Under the pieces are notes generated by a model. It worked only from the letters and a program-made list of their open reading frames with translations, had not been told where the DNA came from and did no database searches. Shown piece after piece: positions 1 to 9,740 of a DNA stretch of 64,000 nt. Source of the DNA: CAWBBA01 sp963729795 (GTDB lineage Bacteria; Desulfobacterota; Desulfomonilia; Desulfomonilales; Desulfomonilaceae). The stretch lies in assembly GCA_963729795.1 (NCBI GenBank), contig CAVSPC010000062.1, forward strand, positions 1 to 64,000. Reading direction: 5' to 3'. Position 1 is the stretch's first letter, and every line of letters begins with the position of its first letter. The translations under genes were made by a program, and so were the position numbers.

Positions 1-95
1 CAATGACAACATGCCGCTCGGATCCAATAGCTCGCGTCGGATGTGTTATATTAACAAAGTGCAACCGTAACCAATCGGAGTGTTATTAAGGAGCC

Positions 96-2118
96 ATGAG
101 CTTATCTCGATCTATTCTCCCTATCATCCTTGTCGGCTGTTTCTTCGCCCTGTCGGTCGCCGTTCATCGGCCCGCGTTAACGGCTCCTATGCAGTACGAT
201 TCGGCTGTCGCTATCAAAGCGAATGAATACCTCTTCAACTTTGGCATCCTGGAAGCCATTAAGATCTTTCGGCAGCGCCCTGTACCGATGATCACGTTCT
301 ACCTCAACTATCTCGCGAACGGAATGAACCCCTATTATTTCCGGGTTGCTAACTCGCTCCTCATGGCCTGCACGGCCGGCGCAATAGTTTTGGCACTCAT
401 ATATCTACTGGAGATCCCCAGTATTGGCGTTCACGGAACGCGGGGCACGATTCAGAACGGTGAGCATCTGCCTGGGGTTGATTTTCGTAGTTCACCCCAT
501 AACTACATACTTGGTCGTCTATATTTGGCAAAGAATGGCGTTGCTGTCGGCATTGTTCTTCTTTCTTGCTTTGGCATCCTATCTTGCGACCCGCATCGGC
601 AGAATTCGAAATGCCGCAATGGGGTACACCGTTTGCGTTGCCATGTTTTTCCTGGCTGTGGCCAGTAAAGAAAACGCAATAACGCTTCCCGTCATACTGT
701 TATCAATAGAATTGGCTTTCTTTGCTGCAAGTTCACGGGGCCTGTTCAAACGCTCGACGATTTTCGGTTGCGTGGTCTTGATAGCCGTCCTCGCTTTGTC
801 GTTTCTCGAACGGCCCCACGGCCAAGTGGCAAGCCAGGCGGGTCTTTTTGCCACGATTGGCCGCTATTACAAAGAAGGTGGAGTGACACTGGCTCAACTG
901 GCGATGGGCCAGTGTGTCGTATTTTTTGAGTATCTCAAACTCGCTCTCCTGCCTATCCCATCAAATGTTCACCTCATAAATCCCCAGGTTGTCCCGACTT
1001 CGATAATCAATCCGCCGGCCACGGCAGCGGCAGTGGCGGGCGTGGCCGTCATCGCTGTTTCCGGCATTTACCTTTTAAGGCGGAGGCCGTTGGTTGGATT
1101 TGGAACGCTGTTCTTTATCATCAACCTGTTGCCCGAAGCTCTTTTGGTTCCGCAATACCTGTTTTTCGGGTATCGGGTCTTTGTACCAATGTTCGGCCTG
1201 TTATTAATCGCGGCTGACGGCATTTTGTACCTGCTTGACCTCTTGAAGAGCGAACGAGGCAAGTTCCTGATGAAGGTAAGCCTAGCCTCCGCACTGACGA
1301 TCACCATGCTCGCACTTAGTTATGCAACTATGGCCAAGGAAGCGTTATGGATGGATCCAATTGCTTTCTGGACCGATGTAAGCGACAGGTTGCCGCATGA
1401 TCCACGAGTGGAGAAACACGTCAAGATTCAGACGTTGAACAATCTTGGAAATTATCTAAGGATTTCAGGCCAGATGGACCGCGCTCTGGCGCTCCACCAT
1501 GAGGCCATGCGCACAGACAAGAGCTTCGCATACACCTATCTGGCTCTGGGCTGGGATTACGTTCAGGCCGGCCGACTCGGCGATGCGGCCAATGCTTACA
1601 AAGAACTTCTACGCATGGACAAAAATAATGCTGCTGCGCACGCCGGGCTTGCGGAAGTGTTGCTGAAACAAAACAGACCCGATAAGGCTCTCGAACACTT
1701 CATGGCGGCCCTAAAACTTAAGCCACGAAACCCGGATTATATTTATGGCATTGCGAAAGTCTGGCTCCAGAAAAACGACACCGCTGCTGCATTGCCGTAT
1801 TTGCAGCGCACGATCGCGTCTAATCCCAGACATGTGGAAGCACAATACAATATTGGGAAGATTCTGATGGATGCCGGCATGATTACTAAGGCGATTGATC
1901 ATTTCAATGCGGCTTTGACCGCAAATCCCAAATTTTGGATGGCCAACAACAACCTAGGGATAATCTTTGCCAAGATGGGCAGGTTACCTGAAGCAATAGA
2001 ACATTTTTACAAGGCTCTCAAGATCAACCCCGGCGACGAACCGACACGCAAGAACCTCGAAACCGCTTTATCATCGCTGAGAGCCGGGGGAGGAGACGAG
2101 AGGGGCCATGGGGAATGA
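96..2118 (+). pseudogene. Polytopic membrane protein with C-terminal TPR repeats, split by a frameshift
   Basis: Two overlapping frames make one protein. The N-terminal part begins with ATG at 96 (signal/TM segment, then luminal-type loop and a TM helix ending near 415). A second frame, open from 424 to the stop at 2118, carries the rest: about eight hydrophobic segments, then at least five tetratricopeptide repeats over the last 230 residues (for example ALALHHEAMRTDKSFAYTYL and AIEHFYKALKINPGDEPTRK). Membrane plus TPR is the layout of predicted glycosyltransferase-like proteins of the PMT/O-GlcNAc-associated type. Continuity is lost between about 415 and 470, consistent with a single-base indel. 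It may be a real pseudogene or a sequencing error. Function is not known. Confidence 0.7.
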
Positions 2119-2169
2119 TTCCGGGTAATAGTCTACCGCTCAAGAGGGGGAGACTGCGGCCATCTTGCA

Positions 2170-2224
2170 GTGGGGGCGGACATCCTGTCCGTCCATCAGC
2201 GACAGGATGGAAGCCTGTCCCACC
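2170..2224. repeat. Palindromic dispersed repeat, GGACAGG type
   Basis: Two short palindromes lie side by side: CGGACA-TCC-TGTCCG at 2177-2191 and GACAGG...CCTGTC at 2201-2219, followed by CCCACC. Related sequences occur at 5666-5688, 9603-9674, 16908-16975 and 43201-43226. It lies between a plus-strand gene end and the etfA end, a typical place for REP-like elements. Confidence 0.6.
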
Positions 2225-2320
2225 CAGCCGCGACAGATGCGGTTCACCCGCAGCTAGGGGGTTCACCGCATCCAACGCAACTGACCTTTTCGTGAGCGGA
2301 TTGGCACTCGCCAATTTCTA

Positions 2321-3301
2321 CTATTCAGACAATAGCGTCTTGAGCTCCTTATTGAACTCGGGCACAACCTTGAACAAGTCTCCAACAATGCCGTAATCGG
2401 CCTTGGTAAAAATGGGGGCTTCGGTGTCTTTGTTGATGGCAACGATAACCTTTGACGATCCCATACCGGCCAAGTGCTGGATGGAACCGGAAATACCGCA
2501 CGCAATGTAGAGATTTGGGGTCACAGTCTTTCCGGTTTGCCCCACCTGGTCCGAATGCGGCCTCCATCCTGCGTCTACAGAGGCTCTGGAAGCCCCGACA
2601 GTGGCTCTCGATCCAAAGATGGCGGCCATCTCCTCGAGAAGAGAGTAGTCCGGACCTCCCATTCCTCGGCCACCTGACACTATGATTTCGGCCTCGGTAA
2701 GGTCTACCTTGCCGCTGGTGTCCAGATTGAGGTCTTTGGTTGTATAGCTGGCACGGCTTGTATCCGGGCTGAATGACACCTTTTCGATCGTGCCCTCTTT
2801 GGGGTTTTCCATGACTTCAAGCACGTTTGGCCGTGCTGAAGCAATCTGCGGCGATTTGGCGGCAGTCCATTGCGCGTAACATTTGCCGGCGTACATCGGC
2901 CGCTTGCCGACAAGTGTTGAGCCCTCGAGTTCAAATGATACGCAATCTGCTATGGCGGCTACACCAAGCTTGGCAGCAGTACGCGGTGCAAGATCTTTGC
3001 CCTGCATGGAGTGGCTAATCAAGACTATTTCAGGCTTTTTCTCTCCGACGAGATGAGCCAGCGCCTGAGCATAGTACTCTGAATTATACGCATCCAGTTG
3101 TGGAGACTCGACAACATAAACCGTTTCCACGCCGTACTTAGCAAGGTCAGAAGCAAATTGCTCAGCTTGCGAACCCATGAGGACTGCAGTGAGCGCACCT
3201 CCGAGTTGATCGGCCAGCCTGCGTCCCTCGCTTGCCAGTTCGAATGCGGTCTTCTTTATCTTACCTGCTTTAATCTCTCCGTATATCATGATGTCCGACA
3301 T
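2321..3301 (-). CDS. etfA: Electron transfer flavoprotein subunit alpha
   Basis: Large FAD-binding subunit of the heterodimeric electron transfer flavoprotein, which takes electrons from acyl-CoA dehydrogenases in the cytoplasm and passes them to a membrane oxidoreductase. Length (326 aa) is normal. The C-terminal FAD domain shows the family signatures VSGGRGMGG (about 208-216), VGASRASVDAGW and GQTGKTVTPNLYIACGISG, then AINKD near 290. The ATG start is preceded by AGAGGGGAAA. It lies 58 nt downstream of etfB on the same strand, so the two are co-transcribed. No quinone oxidoreductase partner is next to it, but two acyl-CoA dehydrogenases lie elsewhere in the window. Confidence 0.95.
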   Translation of the reverse strand: MSDIMIYGEIKAGKIKKTAFELASEGRRLADQLGGALTAVLMGSQAEQFASDLAKYGVETVYVVESPQLDAYNSEYYAQALAHLVGEKKPEIVLISHSMQGKDLAPRTAAKLGVAAIADCVSFELEGSTLVGKRPMYAGKCYAQWTAAKSPQIASARPNVLEVMENPKEGTIEKVSFSPDTSRASYTTKDLNLDTSGKVDLTEAEIIVSGGRGMGGPDYSLLEEMAAIFGSRATVGASRASVDAGWRPHSDQVGQTGKTVTPNLYIACGISGSIQHLAGMGSSKVIVAINKDTEAPIFTKADYGIVGDLFKVVPEFNKELKTLLSE

Positions 3302-3359
3302 CTGTTATTTCCCCTCTGCTTATAAAAGTCATATCAAAGGCTTATCAAAGCCGGATCCC

Positions 3360-4139
3360 TCAGATCACCTTGGCCTCGTTGCGAAGCGCCTGTACAACCA
3401 GCTTGGCAGCATCGGCAGGTTCCATGCCTTCCACCTTCTTTCCAGCCTGCCTCTCCGGGGGCATGGTGAAATTCCGAGCTTGCAGCCTCGCCTCCACGTT
3501 GAGACCGAGATCCGCCGAAGCCTTTTTGTCAATAGGCTTCTTCTTCGCTTTCATGATTCCGGGCAGCGATGCGTACCGGGGTTCGTTAAGGCCTTTCTGG
3601 GATGTGAGCACACACGGCAATGGAACTTCTACTGTTTCCTTTCCGCCCTCCACGTCTCTTTCCACCGTAGCGGTCTTTTTATCTTCCGAGACCTCTACCT
3701 TGGTCACCAAAGTGACCTGTGGGAGTTGCAGAAATTCAGCCAGCATTGCCCCGGCCTCTCCGAAATCGTCGTCGATGGCACGGTGGCCGCAGAAAATGAC
3801 GTCATACTCGATCTGTTTAGCTGCGGCTGCGAGCGCTTCGGCAATTAGGTAAGGGTCGGCCTCATTGAGGCACTCGTCATTGATATGAACTCCCCGGTCA
3901 GCTCCCATCGCAAGTGCGGTACGAATTGCTTCGGTTGCACGATCCGGTCCGACGGTAAGTATCACCACTTCTCCCGCCTTGAACTTTTCTTTGAGCTTAA
4001 GGGCCTCTTCGACACTAAACTCGTCGTAAGGATTGATGATGTACTTTATTCCGTCGGTTACGATGCCGGACCCGTCGGGTTTTACCTTGATCTGCGTTTC
4101 CGTGTCAGGAACTTGTTTTAGACACACCAGTGACTTCAC
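3360..4139 (-). CDS. etfB: Electron transfer flavoprotein subunit beta
   Basis: Small AMP-binding subunit of the ETF heterodimer. The 259 residues begin MKSLVCLKQVPDTE, the family N-terminus, and contain INPYDEFSVEEALKLKE and GADRGVHI, with FCGHRAIDDD around residue 115. The start codon is GTG at 4139, supported by AAAGGAGG just upstream. It is the first gene of an etfBA pair. The 250 nt upstream (4140-4391) has no gene and should hold the promoter; no clear -10/-35 was picked out. I cannot tell whether this is the bifurcating or the ordinary ETF type. Confidence 0.95.
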   Translation of the reverse strand: MKSLVCLKQVPDTETQIKVKPDGSGIVTDGIKYIINPYDEFSVEEALKLKEKFKAGEVVILTVGPDRATEAIRTALAMGADRGVHINDECLNEADPYLIAEALAAAAKQIEYDVIFCGHRAIDDDFGEAGAMLAEFLQLPQVTLVTKVEVSEDKKTATVERDVEGGKETVEVPLPCVLTSQKGLNEPRYASLPGIMKAKKKPIDKKASADLGLNVEARLQARNFTMPPERQAGKKVEGMEPADAAKLVVQALRNEAKVI

Positions 4140-4391
4140 TGATAATCCTCCTTTCCGTATGGACTCTCATGAGTTCGGCTATAGTGTTTTCGGGCTGTGC
4201 AAGGACAGTACAATCAGACTGAAAACGAGTGTTGTCTGTATCAGCCTGGCCCGGCAAGGGCCTCCCTCTCCTCGGATTTGCTTCCCCACGCAAAGGAAAG
4301 CGCAAGCCAAATTCTAGGAAAACCGCTAAAGTTTACTGAGGGTTGACATAGGAGTCAAGGGAAAATACTGGCATCTGGTACAAAGTGGGTG

Positions 4392-5642
4392 TCAGTGGAA
4401 GATAACAGATGCGAAGCTAACAAAGGAGTTGTCTACATCAACACGAGCGTAGTCCAGGGCGAGGCGATGACCTTCAGATGCATCCATGCAATGAAGCATG
4501 GCCGTGATGGGAGAGAAGCCGCAAATTCTCCTGGAGTCATTCTCGCGAGCCACCTGCTCGATAAATCCCTCCAAGTCTACCTTTTCTAGTGACGTAAGCA
4601 GTACCGCATCTTTTTCGAGGCACTCCGCGATGGTGCCTTCATGCGGATTGAATGAGTCACCGTAGCGCGGGCCAATATGATCCAAATCCGCGCTGGCAAC
4701 AAAACAGACGGATCGAGAACTTCGCCGACAAACTTCTTTCAGGCCAAGACAGAAACTCTCCAATGCCTGCCTTTGGCTCAAGAAGCGGCCGTCATCACTA
4801 AAGAAGTGGTGAGACAGAGAACACAGGATGGGAACAATCGTAAACGGATGTCGCCCGCCGAAAAGATATTGAAGGAAAATCACTTGGAACTCTATCACGT
4901 GTTCGGTAGCGTGCAGGATCTCTTCGGACGCAGTATCTCGCCCTAATTCGGAAGAAAGCTCGCTCAGAAGCTGTCTGTCTGTGGGCACTGTTCCGAGAGG
5001 TGTTTCGAAATCATGTGTGGTCGCGGTGAACAGTCCTTCAACCCCTGCGTGGCCGGTGCCCAGTATCACGTAAACATCCGATGGTTGGCCCGTTGCCAGA
5101 GCATGATAACCGGCGGCAAAACAACGCCCGCCAGCCCGTATGTCAATGTGCGGCGCAATCAATCCCACCGGCCGACGCTGATCCGAAAAGAACTCAGGCA
5201 GTCCCGGCCCACCGTCTCCCGTAAAGTAACTGGACAGTTCATTGCGCAAGGTCTCGGGATCCGCGCTGTAACTTGTTCCGGCATGTGACGCCGGTCTCGA
5301 CGGCCTTCTGCGATACTCGGCGACTTTGTTTTCGAACGCTTGCCTGAACCGGTCGCCTTCGAGCAGGAAAGCGTCATTCAGTCTTTCAAGAATAGCCTGC
5401 AAGTCATCAAGAAAAACGATTCGCCCATGTCTTCGCGTGAGGTCGACCTGAATGTCGCGAAGTGAGTGCCGTCCGTCAAACATTGCCACCACCGGAACAG
5501 CCTCTCTGCCAATGCATACGGTTTCTTCTCTGAGTTGCAGAGGATCTTTCAGCCCGATTACGGGTCTGCCTTCTACAACCAAATGAATGATGTCCAAACT
5601 GCGAAGTTTCGGCTTGTAGTCAGGATCGGTTGGACTCGTCAA
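4392..5642 (-). CDS. MEMO1-family protein (AmmeMemoRadiSam system protein B) with N-terminal extension
   Basis: The C-terminal two thirds (from about residue 125) match the MEMO1 family: PASHAGTSYSADPETL, GLIAPHIDIRAGG with its conserved His, YVILGTGHAG, and a late CFVASADLDHIGPRYG block. MEMO proteins are related to extradiol-dioxygenase-fold enzymes; in bacteria they pair with an AMMECR1 protein and a radical-SAM protein, neither of which is in this window. The first 120 residues are an extra domain (LRSLDIIHLVVEGRPVIGLK) of unknown role, followed by a helical stretch. The only good start is TTG at 5642 with a weak RBS; no ATG precedes the conserved extension. The substrate is unknown. Confidence 0.85.
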   Translation of the reverse strand: MTSPTDPDYKPKLRSLDIIHLVVEGRPVIGLKDPLQLREETVCIGREAVPVVAMFDGRHSLRDIQVDLTRRHGRIVFLDDLQAILERLNDAFLLEGDRFRQAFENKVAEYRRRPSRPASHAGTSYSADPETLRNELSSYFTGDGGPGLPEFFSDQRRPVGLIAPHIDIRAGGRCFAAGYHALATGQPSDVYVILGTGHAGVEGLFTATTHDFETPLGTVPTDRQLLSELSSELGRDTASEEILHATEHVIEFQVIFLQYLFGGRHPFTIVPILCSLSHHFFSDDGRFLSQRQALESFCLGLKEVCRRSSRSVCFVASADLDHIGPRYGDSFNPHEGTIAECLEKDAVLLTSLEKVDLEGFIEQVARENDSRRICGFSPITAMLHCMDASEGHRLALDYARVDVDNSFVSFASVIFH

Positions 5643-5665
5643 TTGGTGTACCTGGGAGATTTTTG

Positions 5666-5688
5666 GTGGGACAGGCTTCCAGCCTGTC
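5666..5688. repeat. Palindromic repeat GTGGGACAGGCT...AGCCTGTC
   Basis: An imperfect hairpin of the same family as the elements at 2170 and 9603 (GTGGGACAGGCTTCCAGCCTGTC in two halves). It lies in the 270-nt gap between rpoD and the MEMO1-like gene, both minus strand. No other feature was seen in that gap. Confidence 0.6.
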
Positions 5689-5910
5689 TATTGGGAACGA
5701 CGCGCAATCCGACGTTCCGCGATGCGCCTTGCCACCCCTGGATCGGTATCCAGGATAAATACTGATCGGCAAAACGCAGGGTCCGGCCACGAGATTGCTT
5801 CGTCGTTCAACTTCGCGCAATGACGGGCAATCCCGCATGCCGCGCTGGAGTGTCCCCGGTCTGGACAACCGCACTGTCCCACGTTTCACCCCAGCAACAA
5901 AACTCTGGAC

Positions 5911-7689
5911 TTATCCCTCGATGAAGGGACGCAACCGTTTGCTACGTGACGGATGGCGCAACTTCTTCAGCGCTTTGGCTTCGATTTGACGAATTCGTTC
6001 GCGGGTGACGTCAAAATCTTGCCCAACTTCCTCGAGGGTGTGGTCAGCCCGTTCGCCGATGCCGAAGCGCATTCGCAGGACCTTTTCTTCTCTCGGTGTT
6101 AGAGTGGCCAGAACCTTTCGAGTTTGTTCGGTTAGGCTCATTCCCACAACAGCGTCCGAAGGCGAAAGGATTTTCTTGTCTTCAATGAAGTCACCGAGAT
6201 GCGAATCTTCCTCTTCGCCTATGGGCGTTTCCAAAGAGATTGGCTCCTTGGCAATCTTGAGCACCTTGCGCACTTTTTCGAGAGGGAACTCCATTTTTTC
6301 GGCAATCTCTTCGGGTGTGGGTTCACGGCCATATTCTTGAACCAGATACCTCGAGGTTCGAATAAGCTTATTTATGGTTTCGATCATGTGCACCGGAATG
6401 CGGATGGTGCGGGCCTGGTCCGCTATGGCCCTTGTGATTGCCTGGCGAATCCACCATGTAGCATACGTGCTGAACTTGTATCCGCGCTGATACTCGAATT
6501 TATCTACAGCCTTCATCAGGCCGATGTTTCCTTCCTGAATGAGGTCAAGGAATTGCAGTCCGCGGTTGGTGTACTTTTTGGCTATGCTGACGACAAGGCG
6601 TAAATTCGCCTGGACCAGTTCGCTCTTAGCCCTGCGGGCCAAATATTCTCCTTCCTCGCACAGTGTCAGAGCGGACTTCAGATTAGCTTCGTCCATCCCT
6701 GCTTCAGCCTGAAGCTTTTGGATCTTTCGCAGTCCGCTTTCAAGCTTCCGATCCAGGTCCAGGATTTTCTGCGGGGATAGGTTGGTGTATTTCTTGAGAG
6801 ACTTGCCCTCTTCCGCAAGGCCCTTGAGCAAAGCTAGCTGTTCCTGGGCTCTTTCGGCAGGCATTTTCAGATCGTATTCCACTCCCCGCAATTCATCTCG
6901 GGCCGCTTCCAGCTTTTGAACCAGAAACTTAAGTTTCCCTGCTATATGATCTATCATATTGGCATTGAGGTTCATGTTCTTCAGGCATGTCACAACCTGT
7001 TCACGGCAGGATGCCAGATCCGGTTCGAGCTGCTCCAGACCTTGCCGGTCCGCATTGGATATGAACTGATTCCGCTTCTCTTCAAGAGCATGATATTTGG
7101 CGTCGAATTCCTTCATTTCCTCGATGAGCTTCAGGACCTTCTCAACGTGGGATGAGTCGTCTCCGTCGGGCATCTCTTCTTCTTCGAAGCCTCGAATCAC
7201 TTCCTTGAGGCGAATAGTCCCTTTTTGCAGCTTGTCACCAAGCGCCAAGACCTCTTTGATTGTCACAGGGCAGCCAATGATAACGCTGAATACCTGCTGC
7301 TCTCCCTGCTCGATTCTCTTGGCGATCTCTACTTCACCCTCCCGAGTGAGGAGAGACACACAGCCCATTTCATGGAGGTACATCTTCACAGGGTCATTGC
7401 CCCGAGCGACGGCCTCGGGATCCGGAGCGAGCTCTTCTTCTTCGTCGTCTTCCGGCTTGTCTTGGTCGAGCTTGCGCGATTTCTTTTCAGAGAGAGGAAT
7501 CTTCTTTTCAGATGCGACTAGCTCGACGTTGTAATCGGCCATCATCTTCATAAGAAGCTCGTCTATCTGGGCCGCGCCGACAACAGTAGGCGGCATAAGT
7601 TCATTAATCTCGTCGTAGGTGAGGTATTTCTTGCTTCTGGCCAGATCAAAAAGATCTTTGAATTCTTGGGTTATCTTCGTGTCAGCCAT
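5911..7689 (-). CDS. rpoD: Primary RNA polymerase sigma factor (sigma-70, RpoD)
   Basis: Housekeeping sigma factor. The 592 residues follow the group 1 layout: region 1.1 near the start, an acidic linker (DDEEEELAPDPEAVARG), region 1.2 (DPVKMYLHEMG), a long non-conserved region to about 340, region 2 (LVVSIAKKYTNRGLQFLDLI, then GYKFSTYATWWIRQAITRAI), region 3 (HMIETINKLIRTSRYLVQEY) and region 4.2 (DFDVTRERIRQIEAKALKKL) ending RPFIEG. The RBS AAGGAGAAAT precedes the ATG. dnaG ends 34 nt upstream, so this is the dnaG-rpoD macromolecular-synthesis pair; rpsU is absent here. The long insert between regions 1.2 and 2 is usual in proteobacterial RpoD. Confidence 0.98.
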   Translation of the reverse strand: MADTKITQEFKDLFDLARSKKYLTYDEINELMPPTVVGAAQIDELLMKMMADYNVELVASEKKIPLSEKKSRKLDQDKPEDDEEEELAPDPEAVARGNDPVKMYLHEMGCVSLLTREGEVEIAKRIEQGEQQVFSVIIGCPVTIKEVLALGDKLQKGTIRLKEVIRGFEEEEMPDGDDSSHVEKVLKLIEEMKEFDAKYHALEEKRNQFISNADRQGLEQLEPDLASCREQVVTCLKNMNLNANMIDHIAGKLKFLVQKLEAARDELRGVEYDLKMPAERAQEQLALLKGLAEEGKSLKKYTNLSPQKILDLDRKLESGLRKIQKLQAEAGMDEANLKSALTLCEEGEYLARRAKSELVQANLRLVVSIAKKYTNRGLQFLDLIQEGNIGLMKAVDKFEYQRGYKFSTYATWWIRQAITRAIADQARTIRIPVHMIETINKLIRTSRYLVQEYGREPTPEEIAEKMEFPLEKVRKVLKIAKEPISLETPIGEEEDSHLGDFIEDKKILSPSDAVVGMSLTEQTRKVLATLTPREEKVLRMRFGIGERADHTLEEVGQDFDVTRERIRQIEAKALKKLRHPSRSKRLRPFIEG

Positions 7690-7723
7690 TAAGCGATTTC
7701 TCCTTGTGCAGATGTTTTGGCGC

Positions 7724-9475
7724 CTATTTGTGCAAACGACGCCCTATGGCCAAGAGTTCCCTCGCGAGGACGTTGTATTCCTCTTCACCCGGAGGGCACT
7801 GTTTCATTCTCTCTTTGATCTCTGCCTTGCGCGTCTCAAGTTTCCGCAGCCTGATGCTGTCCAGTGAATGATCTATAACGCGACCGCCATCTACCTCAGG
7901 TCTAAGGTCGTCTTCTTCAGCCCTAGGCTTGAGCCAGCCTGCCACTATGGAAGCGAGATCTTCATCTTCCAGGGAACCGACAAACGACGTAGGATCGAAT
8001 TTTCCTGCCTCTTCTGCAAATCCGACCATCCTCTCTGCCAAATCTTTCAGCAATGGATCTTCTATATCCTTCAAGACCCCGCTTTTCAGCACCCTGTCTA
8101 CGAAGCCCTCCCGCAGCAACATGCCTCGGACCACGTTTCTCTCGTCGGCTGGAAAATCAAATAAACTCTTCTGCGGCTTCGCAGGTGGTTTCCGCCGATT
8201 TTGAAGGCCGGAACGCAGAGTCCGACGAAGTCGATCTTCGCGGACGCGGATACGCGAGGAAAATCTTTCTATAAGATAATCCCCTTCTTTTGAATCGGCA
8301 ATCTCTCGGAGCACGGGCAGACATTCCTCAAGAGCCAAATTTCTGCCCTGCATAGTATTTACATCATGGTGAGCGGTCACGGTGTCCAGAAGGTAATCGA
8401 TCATTGGCCGCGCAGCGTCCAGTAATCTCCGAAAGGCGGTGATGCCGAGCCTGTTCACTGCTTCGTCGGGATCTTTATCTTCATTGAGAATCAAGCAACG
8501 CGGTTCCAGCCCTTCTGCCAAAAACAAGGGGATCGATCTCTTTACCGCTCGCAAGCCCGCTTCATCACCATCAAAAACGGTTATAATTTCCGTGGAGAAC
8601 CGTTTAAGGAGTCTTATCTGCTCGTTTCCCAACGCGGTGCCAAGCGGGGCCACAGTATTTTCTAGGCCCCTGATCCGAAGTGCTATCTGATCGAAATAAC
8701 CCTCCACAAGTATTGAGAAGCCTTCTCTCCGAATCGCTTCTCGAGCCGTATCCAGGCCATAGAGGACACCCTTTTTTCTAAAGATCGCCGATTCCGGCGA
8801 ATTCAAATACTTGGGATCGCCCTGCCCGTAAATTCGCCCACCGAAGGCAACAAGATTACCGCTGAGATCGCGTATGGGGATTGTCACCCGTGAGCGAAAG
8901 TAGTCGTAATATCCTCCGCTGGATCGCGGTCTTAATAGACCTGCCGACACAGCGTCCTTCAGATCGACGCTCGCGGCACGAAGACAGCCTTGGATCCCCT
9001 CCCACGAATCAGGAGCAAAACCCAGACCCAATCTGTCAAGCCATTCCGTCGGCACACCTCGGTCGGTGAGGTAATCTCTGGCGGATTCATTGGAACCCAA
9101 ATTATTTGCAAAGTATCCCTGTGCTGCTTCAAGTGCTTTTACCAAGCGCGCTCGCTCGCCACCGGAACTCTTGCCGTGCATCTCCAGATGGAAGGGCACC
9201 CCGTACCGCCGTGCCAGAAGCTGCGCAGCTTCAGTGAACGGGATTCCTTCGATCTTCATAATGAAGTTGAAGACACTACCGCCAGTGGCACATCCGAAAC
9301 AATGGAAGATGCCCTTCTGGGGTGAGACGTAGAATGAGGGGTCTTTATCACCATGAAAGGGGCAAAGGCCGCGGTAATCTTTTCCGGCCTTCTTCAGGTC
9401 CACGTAACCGGAGATAACTTGGACTATGTCCGCGGCAGCGGCGATTTCGGCAATTTTCGATTCCGATATGCGCAT
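7724..9475 (-). CDS. dnaG: DNA primase DnaG
   Basis: Synthesises RNA primers at the replication fork. The chosen start, MRISESKIAEIAAAADI, is the usual DnaG N-terminus; the frame is open 24 codons further upstream. The CHC2 zinc finger is seen at about 35-65 (CPFH...CFGC), then the catalytic core with FGGRIYG, and the TOPRIM domain with LVEGYFDQIALR and VFDGDEAG (acidic metal-binding residues). A C-terminal helicase-binding region follows (NVVRGMLLREGFVDRVL). The 583 aa length is normal. It is co-oriented with rpoD 34 nt downstream, and regulation is probably shared. Confidence 0.97.
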   Translation of the reverse strand: MRISESKIAEIAAAADIVQVISGYVDLKKAGKDYRGLCPFHGDKDPSFYVSPQKGIFHCFGCATGGSVFNFIMKIEGIPFTEAAQLLARRYGVPFHLEMHGKSSGGERARLVKALEAAQGYFANNLGSNESARDYLTDRGVPTEWLDRLGLGFAPDSWEGIQGCLRAASVDLKDAVSAGLLRPRSSGGYYDYFRSRVTIPIRDLSGNLVAFGGRIYGQGDPKYLNSPESAIFRKKGVLYGLDTAREAIRREGFSILVEGYFDQIALRIRGLENTVAPLGTALGNEQIRLLKRFSTEIITVFDGDEAGLRAVKRSIPLFLAEGLEPRCLILNEDKDPDEAVNRLGITAFRRLLDAARPMIDYLLDTVTAHHDVNTMQGRNLALEECLPVLREIADSKEGDYLIERFSSRIRVREDRLRRTLRSGLQNRRKPPAKPQKSLFDFPADERNVVRGMLLREGFVDRVLKSGVLKDIEDPLLKDLAERMVGFAEEAGKFDPTSFVGSLEDEDLASIVAGWLKPRAEEDDLRPEVDGGRVIDHSLDSIRLRKLETRKAEIKERMKQCPPGEEEYNVLARELLAIGRRLHK

Positions 9476-9602
9476 AAGAATATTTCGGCTCTTTATTCCA
9501 CGGCTAAGTATATAGCCCCTTTGCCGCTTTTCTTTCCCCAAAACCACAGCCTTGTTACTTCAAAGTTTTGGGTTTCAGCTACGGTATAGTGTAAGCATTT
9601 CT

Positions 9603-9674
9603 GTGTAGGGCGGGCTTTACAGCCCGCCATTGACTAGGCTGAGGAACAGGCAGGCTTGAAAGCCTGCCCCACAC
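9603..9674. repeat. Tandem pair of GGCAGGC-type palindromes
   Basis: Two hairpins, GTAGGGCGGGCT...AGCCCGCC at 9603-9628 and GGCAGGCT...AGCCTGCCCCACAC at 9649-9674, form a larger inverted element between dnaG and mutS2. The outer ends (GTGTAGGG and CCCCACAC) are almost complementary. It is similar in arrangement to 16908-16975. The remaining gap to 9740 shows nothing else. Confidence 0.65.
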
Positions 9675-9740
9675 ATGTAATAATATTTGGTCTCTTGCAA
9701 GCCTAATGCTTACGGTAACTTGCCATCAGTCATCCAGCGG

